This document shows positions 48,823 through 61,371 of a stretch of DNA of 64,000 nt, one piece after another; within the stretch, counting starts at the first letter, position 1, and the number at the start of each line of letters is the position of its first letter. A model generated the notes under the pieces. It saw only the letters and a list, made by a program, of their open reading frames with translations. It searched no databases and was not told the origin of the DNA. The stretch spans positions 20,605,704 to 20,669,703 of the forward strand of contig NC_092188.1 of NCBI RefSeq assembly GCF_043641665.1, given 5' to 3'. The DNA comes from Enoplosus armatus. Its lineage: Eukaryota; Chordata; Actinopteri; Centrarchiformes; Enoplosidae. The translations under genes and the position numbers were made by a program.

Positions 48823-50880
48823 GCTGTAAAATAATTGTCAGATAGGCTTGTTGTTAGGCCGGTGATCGATTGAAGTGATGATTGACAATAGTTTTTTTTT
48901 CCTATGCCGATATTAAGGCGATTTTAACTAACTTACTATCACAACTAAGATGTTATAAAAACAATACCTAGAATCTGCGGCCTACTGTGCATAGAGATGT
49001 TTCTGGTGGAGCGGCATGTCCGCCCGCTGAGCTGTGAGCATTAACCAACACGGTCGACAAGTGAATTTTGAATCCTTAATTACAAACCAGTTTGCCGTCT
49101 CTTTTCCACGGATCTGACACCCCGCATCTCCGTTCTCCACATGCCTGCTCACCAAAACCTTGCTCCGTGCTCCGTAACAGTAGTGACCCTTATGGATATG
49201 ATTTGGATTGTGATACTGAAGATAAGAAGATAATAATGTTAAACAGATCATCTTTTACTCCTTTTCCCAGATTTTACGAAAAAAAAAAAAAAAAATTAAT
49301 AATGTTGGACTCATTCCTACTGATAACCAGTAAATTGTAATACATTTCATCATAGTTTTGTTTACAAAGATTGGTTTTTATTTGGTTTTAGTCAACAATG
49401 TCAACAAATATTTTTCATCAAATGCTTTGCGGTCCAGTTTGGGTCTCAGATGCTTCCCATAGACCTTTTTTTGACTGGGGAAAGCACAGGTGTTACTAAT
49501 CACATTAACAACGCTTGTGTTCTATTCAAGTTTCCCAGCAAGCCGTGACAGCGTGACAGTGAGCCAGCATGCACAATAACAGGACCCTGAAACCGAAGCA
49601 GCAAATGGATCATAATTACTTTTTATTATTGACACCTGTGCTTTTCCTGCGGTGATGTGTCAAAATGTCCTCCACGAAAAGGCCTATTGAAAAGCCCAGG
49701 GAAGCGACTGCGCTGCTTTTTAGAATCAGAAGAGGGGAAGTTAATCCGATGCACATGTGAAAGCAACCACTTCGGCGTCAGCCTGGAGGCCGTTTCTCTT
49801 TTAAAACTGAGAAATACTGTTTGAATACACGATAAAGCAGGTGCTTCTAATATTTTGTCCCAATTTATGCCGGTGAGGGTAGACTAAATATTAGAAACAC
49901 TTCCTTGAATATTGCAATACAATTCAGCAGCACTACAAACAGCCTCCAACCTTCACAAAGGTAGGTTTTATTGCAAAGTTACACCATTATTAGAGACAAG
50001 CTTCTTTGAGGTGTGTGTTTATGTGTGTGTGTAGCTTGCGGAGCTGCATCAGGCAGTGTCAGTAGTATCTGGATAATTACAGTCTTCTCACTTCTCCGTC
50101 CGCATGCCAAACGTTCCTCCATTGATCACTACGTCCTCCTCCCACCGGATTAAAAAGCTTCCATGCCCGCTCTGCTTTTAACTATCAGGTTAATAAAAAC
50201 GGTCTAGTTATACAGCAAAAGTGACTGCTAATACTGCTACCGCTACAGCTCAGTGGAGCGGCAAACAAATGCTGATTGGTTGAGTGGGGGTTGACTGCCT
50301 ATAGCATTTCATGAGCAATTAAATTCTGACTCATCTCAAGCAATAACAGGACGCTGTCACCCTGTGTTGTATCCATTTTTCATCGACATCAAACGCAAGC
50401 TACTGAAGTCTGAAGCTTGTTTGTCTCAGTTTCTGTTTCATGTTTGTACTTTTTGTATATTTTTTAAAGCCTGCATTAATCAGTCACTTGACGGGAAGCA
50501 CAACAAGCTGTAGACACAATACAGACATATTATCACCTGATATGGCAAATGCATTAGCTAACTGTTGCCTGTTTACACATCCAGCACAAGGGAACATTCG
50601 CATGTTGTGTTTCTGGCCACCTGACAAATGCAAGTCCAATATTTACCCTCCTGTTATCACTGTTTCGGTCTCAATTAAAGCCTGGGGAAATATTTGGCGC
50701 TTCAGCTGTTCAATGCTCCACGATGTTCACCAGCTAGTCCCTAACATTGTCTCTCTGCTGTTTAAAGAGGCTAAAATGCTCTGTAGAGCTGTGGGGAACT
50801 GCAGAGTTGAGGATAATTATTTGTAAGTTTGTAACTATGAGCGACCCCTGTCACATCACCCAAAGTCATATTTTGATTAT

Positions 50881-50910
50881 ATCAGAATCAGAAATACTTT
50901 CTTGATATGA
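50881..50910 (-). mobile_element. Short LINE tail remnant, minus strand
   Basis: ATCAGAATCAGAAATACTTT followed by CTTGAT is the same tail signature as at 18258, further decayed and with no body left. Confidence 0.4.
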
Positions 50911-52267
50911 GTATAAATGTGTCTGAAATTCAAATGCATCCGTTGTGTGAAATATATAATGAATGAGGCAAATGTGTTTATACAAAGGTGTTATATAATA
51001 GAATATGTGCGTGCATGCAGCCTCCCAACGCGTGTACTACAGCATATATAAGTATGTCAACAAGGAGGATTAGTGAATTAATAATTTAAAGACAATAATA
51101 ATAAATCTCTCCTATCCTAATCTTATCATCAGCTACCTAAAGATTACAGATCACTACTCGGCTCTGGAACACAAATACATGAGTAAGGACAATGCACAAG
51201 GAAAGAAATGGCTGAAAACAAAGCAAACCAAATCAAAGAGCCCCTGGGCATATAGTGATCGCTCTCACATGACATGTTTACACACAGTCTGTGGCAGCCG
51301 TAGCCAAGCCTTGGCTCCCCCATGCTGCGGTTGAAATAAAACATTGATGCTGTTTCCCATATCGCCATACGCTATGAAAGCCCAATCAAGAACACACCAG
51401 CACAGCATGGAGCCGCAGATTTCTTAAACATCACAACAATGTGGTGGAGATTTTGCTGAAAGGAAACAGTCATTGAGTTGCCCCCCAGTTTGGCATCGGA
51501 TGAAGGAATATTTGTGACGTAGTTGATCAGACCACTGCTGGTTCTGATGTACTGTGGTATTTTGTTGAAAGGATGTTGAAACACAAGTCGTGTCAGGTCT
51601 TTGAGGGGAGCTTAATTTAAACACTTCACGCCAAAAGTGCCTGTATTTTTCATGTGATGGATCCCTCTTCCCATGTCACCAATAAACCGCTGTCGTTGCA
51701 TACCATACCTCCTGACCCTGACAGTTTCAGTGGATCTGGTTGTATGGATCAGGATCATCTCAGGGTCTGCACTCAACAGACATTTCATTAAATAACACCT
51801 CAGGGCATAAACTCATGGACTGTTGCCCAAACTCACAAACACACAGCATTTGGGATTGAAATTGATTTGCTTCTCTGTCCCCGAAGGCAGGTGTGAGCTG
51901 AGGCTGACACTTGAGTTTTCTTATGACATGTACAAAATTATAGCCCAAAGTGATATGATTTGAATTGAATTTGACATTTATGATTGCCAACAATAACGGA
52001 AAAATTGCACAAATGGTGGAACATTCGCCAACAAAAGCTCCATCCATCAGAGAAATGCTAATAATAAAATTAGAAAAAGGGGGGAAAAAATTGTTTATTA
52101 TTATGATATTAATACTGTTGCTAATAATAATAAGATATTAGTTATACTTTCTAAAAGAAGTATTTTTAATTTAATTTTATTCTTTATGAATAAATCACAT
52201 TGAATCCAGGGGACAACATGTTAAAGTGAGCACAATTATTTCGCACATAGTCCCCCATGATGTTATT

Positions 52268-52700
52268 AAGACTAAGGGTCTACAGCCAAGCAAGAGGCTC
52301 TGTGAGACTGTAGTGAGACAGCATGTTAACATGCTTTGAGCTAAATGCTAATGTCAGCATGCTAACATGCTAACAGTAATAATGCTGACATGGTGATGTT
52401 AAGCAGGATATAATGGTTGCCATGTTCACTGTCTTAGTTTAGCGTGTTAGCATGCTAACATTTGCTAATTAGCACTAAACACAAAGTACAGCTGAGGCTG
52501 ATGGTAATGCTATTAGCTTTGCAGGTATTTGGTCATAAATTCAAGTATTTGACATACTTGACCTTTGACCTGATGATGGCACTAGAAGAAAATTCAGGGA
52601 ATCATCAAGTTATTACTACTCATCTTGTGGGGAATATGCATATCTGTATCAACATTTAATGACAATCAATCTAATAGTTGTTGAGATATCTCAGGGACAT
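52268..52700 (+). repeat. GCTAACATGCTAAC-family teleost repeat, copy B
   Basis: This is the fullest copy: GGGTCTACAGCCAAGCAAGA, AGCTAAATGCTAATGTCAGC, CATGCTAACATGCTAACAG, TTAGCATGCTAACATTTGCT, CACAAAGTACAGCTGAGGCT, TGACCTGATGATGGCACTAG and TAGTTGTTGAGATATCTCAG, in the same order as at 38660 and 62255. The open frame 52462-52659 falls in it and is not a gene. Confidence 0.75.
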
Positions 52701-52769
52701 GGGCCAAAGTACACGTCAAATCAATTTTTCGCCAAAATGGTTTCTGTCTTTGTAGGTAGTTCATATCAC

Positions 52770-52935
52770 ACTGATGCTCAGTTGGGCGGGTGTATGGGCG
52801 GGACCCCGATACCGCGGCTCCACTCGCCGATCACTACTGGATTACAGACTCTGGCTCCAAGTGACGTCACCAGCGCAAGATGGCAGCGGCCGTATCGGGG
52901 ATCATTTGGCTTCATTTTTTGTACAGTGGCAGAAA
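52770..52935 (+). repeat. Short interspersed repeat carrying GTGACGTCACCAGCGCAAGA
   Basis: GGCTCCAAGTGACGTCACCA, GCGCAAGATGGCAGCGGCC and GGGGATCATTTGGCTTCATT form a block that I recognise as repeated in teleost genomes. It directly follows the end of the GCTAAC-family copy B. A full CRE palindrome (TGACGTCA, 52862-52869) and a YY1-like AAGATGGC (52877-52884) are part of it. Confidence 0.4.
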
Positions 52936-53344
52936 GTGTCCCTTGTAAAACAATATGGGTTTTTTTCACATATGATGGAAGGGGAAAGAGCTCAAAAAGC
53001 ACATAGAAGCCCGTAACAGCTGAAATTTAGCAGGACATGTGCTAACTAGCAGAGTTAAAACTTTGCACTTTTGCAACAAATTCCATCGGGTCATCAATCA
53101 CTGTACTGTTACTGCAGAAAACACTTTCCAGCACTCACAGATGTTTAGTCAACAACTTCCCATTTTTGGCAGTCTGGTTTCCACTCTTCACACTGACCTG
53201 CCAGTCCTGCTTTCATAGGGAACCTCCTCTTTAGCTTTGACAGACTGTGTAATTATGTCAAAGATGCTTTCAGCCTGCTTCACAAGATGCCTCTGAAACA
53301 TTTACACTCAGCAAAGGCACATATTAGTGTCCCACACCTTGCAA

Positions 53345-53348
<4 letters not shown>

Positions 53349-53386
<38 letters not shown>

Positions 53387-53396
53387 CACACACACA
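53349..53396. repeat. (CA)n microsatellite with one interruption
   Basis: About 17 CA units, then CGCTCA, then four more. Confidence 0.95.
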
Positions 53397-54005
53397 AACT
53401 TTACAGTAAACCTCAGCCTCAAGCCAGCCCTGCGAAGCCCGCATCCTGTCATCCTCTCCCCACCGCAGGCAGGTTCAAACAGACTTGAAAACGTACTGTC
53501 AGTGTTCCGTGGAGCATTCCCCAGATTCTGCCTTTATGGGAATGTTTGCAATCTGTAAACCCCACAACTAAATACAGAGACCCAACTGTTTCTCTTAGAC
53601 CGAAATGTTAGTTTATCTGCGAGCGTGTGTACATGAGTGTGTGTAAGTCTATGCGCACCTGCTCTTCTGCGTGTATGCATATATTGTCAGAAGAACTTTC
53701 CATATGACCACATAAAGTGGATGATATATTCACTTGGCATGTGTAAGAGGCCATAGGGTACACACACTGTAGGCAGTGGGCGTTTCCTGTACAGTAAATG
53801 TGGAACCCTGAGATGGACCTCATGGCTCAGGGCGAGCCTCCCTCCTCCGTCTTTAAAAAACTCGGTTCACAGCTGCGCTTCAAAGGATTACATGCTGTGC
53901 TGAGTATAAACTAAGTAGAATATGCTTTCAGTTATGGCCACATTTTGGCCGTTGAGCCTCGTTAATCAGTTTAAAACACTGTAGTGAAAGATTTCCCTCT
54001 GTCTC

Positions 54006-54943
54006 CAGTGATTCCCAACCAGGGATATTTGTACCCCAGAGGGTACTTCTACAGTTGACAGGGGGAGTAGTTCAGCTAATATGAAAATTATTATTTGATT
54101 TAAACAAAATATCCACATATAGGAAAATAACTATCCAATTAGCGTCTAAAGTGTTGTGATGCTGACCACTAAGTTCCTGGCTAAAATAGGCTGAGTCAGT
54201 TGTAACACCTTAAAGCCACACGTCATATTTTGTTTTCCATGAAGAAAACAGGATTTGATTTTGATGTAAGGATACAAAGAAATAGATGTTTGGCATATAT
54301 TGTTAAATAGGTGCACAATACGACCAGGGATGTGATCTAAAAGGGTTAAAAGTGAATTTTTCATTTCAACTCAAATCATTAGAGCTAATGATAAAGTTGG
54401 TTACAGTCAGTTAAGTTTAGCATGACTACAATGTTTTTTTCTAATGACATCAGTGACTTTCCATTGAAAATGGTTGGCTACACTGCATGTTGCCATTGGG
54501 TGCCATTGAGTGCATGAAAACAAGCAGGCTAGCAGAAAAGTCGAAATAGTTAGCTAAAAGTAATGAATAAACAGTTTAAATTGTAGCGAAGAGAGGATAA
54601 ACAGTTGAAATAATTACCTATAATATATGGATAGACAGGTGAAACTGTTGGCTAAAAGAAATACATAAAAGTTTGAAAAGTTAGCTATGGATAAATTGTT
54701 GAAAGATCTTCTGGCACTCCAAATGGTAGCTGCAGCAAACTCGACCAAAGCAACCTAAACATTGACAATTCAACTGTATGAAAAAAATGTTAAAACAAAA
54801 TTCCCTTTTTATGGTGTTCCATAAAATCCGCTTTAACATTTGAAAAGAACACATGACAGGTGGTGTTGATGAAGGGATACTTGAGCTCATCTAACAGGGA
54901 TGTGGGGGTCTTTCAGACAACAAAGAAAGGCTGGGAATCACTG
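54006..54943. mobile_element. hAT-like non-autonomous element with CAGTGATTCCCA ends
   Basis: The left end CAGTGATTCCCAACCAGGG is inverted at the right end as GGCTGGGAATCACTG. Ends of the form CAGTG(G/A)TTC are typical of hAT superfamily elements. The body (938 bases) includes the GTACTTCTACAGTTGACAGG motif near the left end and a tandem minisatellite at about 54540-54707, and it has no transposase. The 8-base flanks (TCTGTCTC and TCCTAAAC) do not match, so no target-site duplication can be shown. Confidence 0.6.
54540..54707. repeat. Degenerate minisatellite, about five units of 27-35 bases
   Basis: The units begin G(T)TTGAAA- or GTCGAAA-like, contain TTAGCTA or a variant, and end GGATAAACA-like. 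Starts are visible near 54540, 54574, 54604, 54639 and 54671. The array sits inside the hAT-like element. Confidence 0.45.
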
Positions 54944-55301
54944 TCCTAAACTATGAGTAGCTTCAACCACAGCTTCAGCAGGGAAATTAACATGGCTTGT
55001 TTTATGTTCCTCAACCACATGGCATACATAGAAAATGAGATGATGGTCAGCTGTGATCATATTTTCTAAAAACCCTTAAGAGCAACATCTGACTGCTCTC
55101 CTCTCCTCTTGCTTATGGGACACTGCATTGTCTTGTTTTGTTTTCTTTGGCAGGCCGGACAGTCAAAGCGGCTTTTCAGCAGCTGTCCTCACATCCCTGT
55201 GTGCATAAATATTAATTTGTCTCTCAGGATTTAGTTCCTTCCAGCCCAGCCAGCACACAGCAGTGAGGCCAGTATAGTAAAAATCCCTCAAGGTTTCACA
55301 G

Positions 55302-55398
55302 ATACCTCATGACGTGACCCTGCTGAGCATGAGCAAATGGCCGTGGGAGAACGACAGTCAGAACATTCCCTACCTGGGACAGTGTTACACGATGTGCG
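55302..55398 (+). other. Exon-like segment, unassigned
   Basis: A 97-base stretch lies between an AG (TTTCACAG) and a good donor (GCG|GTACGT). Its open frame reads IPHDVTLLSMSKWPWENDSQ, then NIPYLGQCYTMC, a balanced composition that does not come from a repeat. The pyrimidine tract before the AG is weak and I do not recognise the peptide. It may be an exon of an unknown transcript or coincidence. Confidence 0.2.
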
Positions 55399-57125
55399 GT
55401 ACGTCCTGTCATTTTCTCCACCTGAGAGAAATGACGAGACTGCAGGGTTCGAAACTGGAAAACAGCGTGACTCCCAGTGCTCCTGCTAGGTTCCTGGACA
55501 CTGTGTCACAAGACAGAAAAAAACACCAGCTTTTGTTTTCCAGCTCTGAAAACTCAAAGGAAGCTGCACAATAATACATGCACTATTGCCCCCACAATAC
55601 GTACAAACACAAATATTGGAATATGAGAAAGTGTTGCTGAAGTGAAAATTGATTTCACATGGAAATTATTTGTAATGGCTGAGTTATTTAGCATGTGTTA
55701 GGGTACATTCTGGACGTCTGTGCATGTACTCAACAGTGGAGCCCAACAGATGCCATGACAAGTATGTAATTTTGTTTCCTTCATGAGACATTCAAAACAG
55801 AGACACCAGAAGCCATGTATTACATACAGGTTTTTATGCTCCTTGTCCTCAGCATGAGCAGCAGAGCGATCGCACCATATAGCCAGCCTCTTGCATTCCA
55901 TGACAAACATCTGGGAAGTGTTTCTGCAGCTTCAGCATCTTGTTTTGTTTTTGGATGCTGGAATGGTAGGAGAGCTGGAGTCTTGTTTATAACAGTTTTA
56001 TTTGGTAAAGCCCAATGAAAGAAATGTTTGTGTCTTAGTGGGCTAGATGCTGCCAGATCTCATCAATACTCTCAACAAGGACATAAAAGTTTCACCAATG
56101 AGCCGTGGGGATCATGATGTCGCTCAACAGGGGCTTGCTTTTCATAAGCACACTGGGTTGTGAGAGCAATAGATGCACACTGATTAGGGGTGAGATGATG
56201 AGCGTGTCTGATACCGTAACATAGATAAGTCCTGATTAAAAGAAGCTCCCCAGAATCTCTACATGACCATAGAGCATCAAGGGGCTTTACTGCCTGAATG
56301 TGTGGCACATATTCATGTGTGAGCAGTGAGCAGGGGTGAATCAGTGGGCACGGATGCCACACAGATGAATTCTGGGATTAAATGGCAGCAGCGGAGCCGC
56401 TCATCTGGTTCCCATGTCTCTTGGAGAGCCAGTAAAGAAACAAGAGCAAGTTTGTCAGCAAGCACAATGACTTTGAACTGTCTCTGCCAATTACTGCTCT
56501 GGACTTGGATGATGTTCTTTGCCACTATAAATGCTATTTTTGCCTATTACCGCTTTGCATTTTTTCCACGCCATATCAGCCAAATGGTGAGACCAACAAA
56601 CAACAGACCTCAGGAAGAGGCTCCGTATTTCAGAGAAATCGCTGACTGATTGTGCTGCTCAGATCACTTACATAACATCTGACAAAGTCTGAGAATGATT
56701 AAGATGCTCAGCAAGCCTGCAATCTTAAATCTTGTGTTTATTTACCAAGTAAATATCACTTAGTAGTTTGGTCTCATTCCAGTAGAACATTTTCAAGTAA
56801 ATAGAAATGTTCATACATGAAGAGGGTTGGTATGTAAATAGCTGTATGTTGTGCGACCTGGCGAGCAGATGCTGGTGAGGGAGGGAAAGCCAGATGATAG
56901 GAAACAATTACAGCTTTCACCAGTGTTACATTATTACTGTAACTTTATAAAGGCTGTTTCCAGTAAGCTCAGAGCTTCTTTTCTTTGTCTAGACTCTTAC
57001 TGGAGATGATGTGTTTGTGCACAATGAAACAAGTAATGCAAACACTCCGAAATGGCTTCTGTGATAGCAGTGTCGTGGGAAGTCTATATAGTGTACGTAT
57101 ATAAACCTGTGGATATTTATATTTA

Positions 57126-57127
<2 letters not shown>

Positions 57128-57154
<27 letters not shown>
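57128..57154. repeat. (AT)n microsatellite
   Basis: Thirteen AT units. Confidence 0.9.
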
Positions 57155-57159
<5 letters not shown>

Positions 57160-57894
57160 ATATCCTTTGGTCTGTAAATCAGAGGATTAAAATATTTCTG
57201 TGGAGGAAATATTGTACAAGTTTCGAAAGAGTTTCCAAGTTTCCAAATTGTGAACAAGTGCCCCAAAAGGTTGCACACTTGTCATCAAAGATTTGTGAAC
57301 AGAAAACTTCACCTTCATATAATTTTATAAACAAATTCACATTGTTATGTCTTCTAAGAACAAAACTAATTTTGTGAGTACAGATAAGTATTTGTGCTTT
57401 TGCCAGTCTCATTCTGTCAACACCAAGCCAAGACCCAGATATTTTGCCCAAATTACATATTGTTCCATGAGAAGATATGAAATTTGAAATGGTTTGCGGA
57501 GCCAGAACAGCCCGGCCCAGCTGGGTCAGGTCACACGAGCCGCTTACAGACTGTAGAGTATATGTTGAATATGCAATGCAGTGTCAGTTGCAGAAGTTTT
57601 GATCTGAAGATACAGTATGAACATGGTGATTTGAACTTAGTCGCCATCTTTTATTTTATATTTTATATTTTATATTTCAAAGACTGCTTCTTCGTCTCAC
57701 CACACAATGAGGTTTCTGTTTTTTAACTCTATCAGCCTTACTAAACTCAAGGGTCATGCATGAGGATTGAAATGGAAACTGTGAATAAGTGTCTGGAACA
57801 TACAGAGCATATGGTTGGACATCATAGAAGTGTATTATGCTTAAGGAGAGATTTGAGAAGCGTCTATGGATGTTATTTTGCTTTTCTTGGTCAC

Positions 57895-58013
57895 CCTAAA
57901 ACTGGGTCACTCCATTGTTACTGCTGTGAATCCGAGCTGGCACAGCCGCAGCTCAACATTTTAAAGCCACCTTTCAAGTCTACACGGGGCTTAGTTTTTC
58001 ATACTTTAAAGTT
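57895..58013 (+). repeat. Dispersed repeat, copy 2 (plus)
   Basis: AAACTGGGTCACTCCATTG, GTGAATCCGAGCTGGCACAG, AAGCCACCTTTCAAGTCTAC and TTTTTCATACTTTAAAG match copy 1 and, in the first half, the fragment at 19972-20040. Confidence 0.5.
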
Positions 58014-61000
58014 ATAATCCTCAGGATTTCAGTCCCGCAACACCTGAGGTTACTGATAGGAAAGGCAAGAGCACTGTAATGATTCAGGTCCCAGAGTTTT
58101 GTGTAAAATGACACATGTATCGACCACTAGGGGCAGCAAACTCTGAAACAAAAGGAGACCAAAGAAGGCAGAAAACAATGCCGAGACCATGACCAAATGT
58201 TGGCAGACTTTTGGCGGACCACTAGGCCCTACAAGGCGAGGGTCACCAGACCGGAGAGGGTCGTCGGGCTAGCACATTGAATGGCTATAGTAGATAAAAT
58301 TACAGCGGTGGTGTCAAAAATAGGGTTTGGCATAATGAAAATCTTAGGGATATAATTTGTAGTAAAGCAACGTTTTAAAGGCACAATGGCCTGCTGAGTG
58401 TGACACATCGACATCTGGACTCAAGCACTAATGAAATCTGGAACCTGCAATAAATCTTAAACTTAATGTAGCATCCCCCTAATATCATTCAATCCAGTTC
58501 AGAGCAAAAGCCATTTCCTATCACTGGAATCAGTTCCCCTCTTTTTCTGACTCGCTGCAGTTTCACAGTAATGCATGGCTTTGATTTCTGGCCTGTTACT
58601 CTGGTTAATCTATGAAAGCTGCCTATTGATTTCTATAGCAACCTGCTCGCTCACATCAAACATTGACCGCAGACAGAACAATGCCATTCATCATTTGTAT
58701 AAGGGGAGATAATGTGTTTATGTGTGAGAGAGAGGGAATGACACAGGGAGGGAGAGATGATTCGAGAGCAGCTGTACAGTATATAGTGTATGTGCACCTA
58801 TATGCCCAAGGGATTTCTACGTATGAGTGTGTCTATGTGTGTGTGCGTGCGCCTGCATTTCCAAGCAGCGGAGAAGCGAAGCCGAGGCTGACGTCAAGCA
58901 GCTGACCTTGGGTCTGGATGTGTTTACCACTGTGTGAAGTGTCTGTTCTGGCCAACAGTGATGCAGCCCATGTGTCTGGAAAACGCTGGTGCATGTGTGC
59001 GAGGCCGCACCAACATGCAAGTAAAGCAAAACACACACCGCCACCAGCCTTGTAGGGTGTTACAGTGACGCCTAAATACGAGCGGACAGAATTAGAAACG
59101 CACGGAAATACCTTAACACACACTTTCATATTTCACACTTTCAGCTGGAGTGCGAGACACTCAAGACATAAACATGCAATTACCACCACGGCTTTGTTTA
59201 TATGCTGATTATTAGGAGAGAGAAGTCATACTCTCTGGCTGAAAGTCTCTGCTGTGTTACATTATTGATGACTGGCTGGGTCAGTCAGTGGGGGTTTTTT
59301 GTAACTTTATGTTTTTGATATTTACTGGTGCCGTTGTGTCATACTGTAGATCACATCTCCCGCTCTCTCGCTGCTGCTTAGTTCCTTCAGGTGACATCGC
59401 TGGAGAGATTGCAAAATGCATCAATTGTCAAGTTACCGAAGGTGGCAGCTGTTTTTATTCTGTTGATCTACAGGGGGTAAACAAAAGAAGATATACACTT
59501 TACAATGCAATATCCCTGCAGCAAATACGTTGTCAAGTTGGTGTAACTTGTGATATTTACTTTTTAAATACTTTCACAGGTGCTAATTCAAATCGATGGG
59601 AGTTTTTAAGGCAGCAGGTTGTTGTCCTGAGAGGTAGATAGATGTTCGATAACATAGTTAAATAATGCAACCTAGTAAAATAATGCATCTCCAAAATGTT
59701 AACTTTTCATGAAAAATAGCCTTCTTTTAAGCTCGATGACGGGGTAAGTTTGAGAGAAGGTTTTAGGTTTTAGGGAGCCTATGGTGGGACATTTTGTTTC
59801 AACCAATAAAGGAGCTTGTAATTGACTAATATCTGGAGAAAAAACCCATCAGAATAAAACGTGAAGGTAGATGGTTTTCACCAGATAGTGGTGAGTGTTT
59901 TTTTGTTTTTCATAATTTGAGACTAATGCATCAGTACATGTTATTCTGGCAGTGACCCTATGGTCTCTTTCTATGGTCTCTGTACTCAACGAGACTGCCA
60001 TGATACTCTGAATAAAAACAGGCCATTCGCTAAGCTAAGCCGAGCTAAGATTTCCGTTCTCGCACAGCACATATGCAGTTAACATTGGTAAAGATGGCAG
60101 ATTTACCCCAGAATAAATTCTTAGTAATACTTGAAACAATGGGTCCTTGATTTCAGAGAAAGGTAGAGAAAACCAGGCTTCTCATTTCTAGTCAGCAACA
60201 GTCGATTTTGCAATTTTATACTAAAAGACTTTAACTTTGACTTACTTTGTCTGCTGAAGCCTCACATTAAACTTCAGGTAAAGTTCGACTCTGATACAGA
60301 GAATTGAATGGATGCACATTACGAAGGGATTTCTTTATGTCCAGCATGGACAGGAGGAATGAATACAGCAAGCAAAATGCGTTTCAGTGCTCATATGGGC
60401 ACCTGATTAAGGCAGACTTGAAAAACTGTGAATCTATCCTTTAATTCTCTCTTACACACACTATATCACGATGAGATTACCCTCTTCTTCACTATCATGG
60501 AAATGCCTATTGGGAAAAAAACCCTAACCCTACAGAGGGAGGTTTCCCATACTCCTTATTGTTCCGGGAGACTTCTTCTGAAATCTTTTAAAGGGAGGTT
60601 TTGGGGTTTGCCGTGGCAGTTTCTGGTCATATGAAAGTGGTTTTACTGAATCCATATAGAGCTGAAATTCTGGGGATGCTGAACTCTCTGGCCCTTCTAA
60701 TTTTATACATGTTTCTGCCGGCATGCAGTGAATGCATCACTGGCAAAAGCCTCTCCATGTGACATTTACTCTGTAATTCCTGCATTGCTTAGGTCTTGGC
60801 GTTTTGTCTTACTACAATCTTTTTATGGTAGTTTGTTCAGTTTTGGGAGTCTACAAGCCGTGACTATGTAATATCTTGTCTTTTGTTACTGAATACCTTG
60901 GAAATACTCCACCCCTGGATCAATCTGTGATGTTCAATACATATACATTCTATAAATGGGTTATCAGATCTGCCAGAACCTTCCATGTCTCCTTCTAGTT

Positions 61001-61346
61001 ATCAGCAACACTTTTTAATACAATTCTGAGTAGCTACCAAAGAACTTTTCTTTTTAATTTCCTATGAAATTAGTGAATGGAAATGAATGCTTATTGGAAA
61101 GATGGGAAACCAACCTAATAACCATTAGTATGCTATGCTCCCTCCCCCCACCTATTTGTTTGTCCAGGGTATGTCTTTTTGTGTTTACTATCAATCGTCC
61201 ATGAAGAACCCAGTTCTGTTTCCCGTCTCTCAGTCCACTGACGACTCACACCCTCAGAGTGGATACATAGTCGCAAATCAGACATAGGTAGCCGCTAAAC
61301 TTCATGAGTGATTCCTCCTTCATGCTCCACACATTACCCAGACTAA

Positions 61347-61371
61347 ACACACACACACACACACACACACA
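61347..61371. repeat. (CA)n microsatellite
   Basis: Twelve CA units. Confidence 0.95.

Larger units (their letters stand above)
48543..52267. other. Intergenic stretch, nothing recognised
   Basis: The stretch holds an (AT)n tract, a poly-A run at 49279-49295, a repeat-free CpG-containing part at 49640-49800 and a LINE tail scrap at 50881. No gene or intact element can be supported. Confidence 0.5.

Noticed and set aside
59288..59641. 117-codon open frame on the plus strand
   Set aside because: No recognisable domain and no supporting splice or promoter signals.
60520..60532. ACCCTAACCCTA, telomere-like
   Set aside because: Under two and a half units of the telomere repeat, with no array around it; expected by chance.
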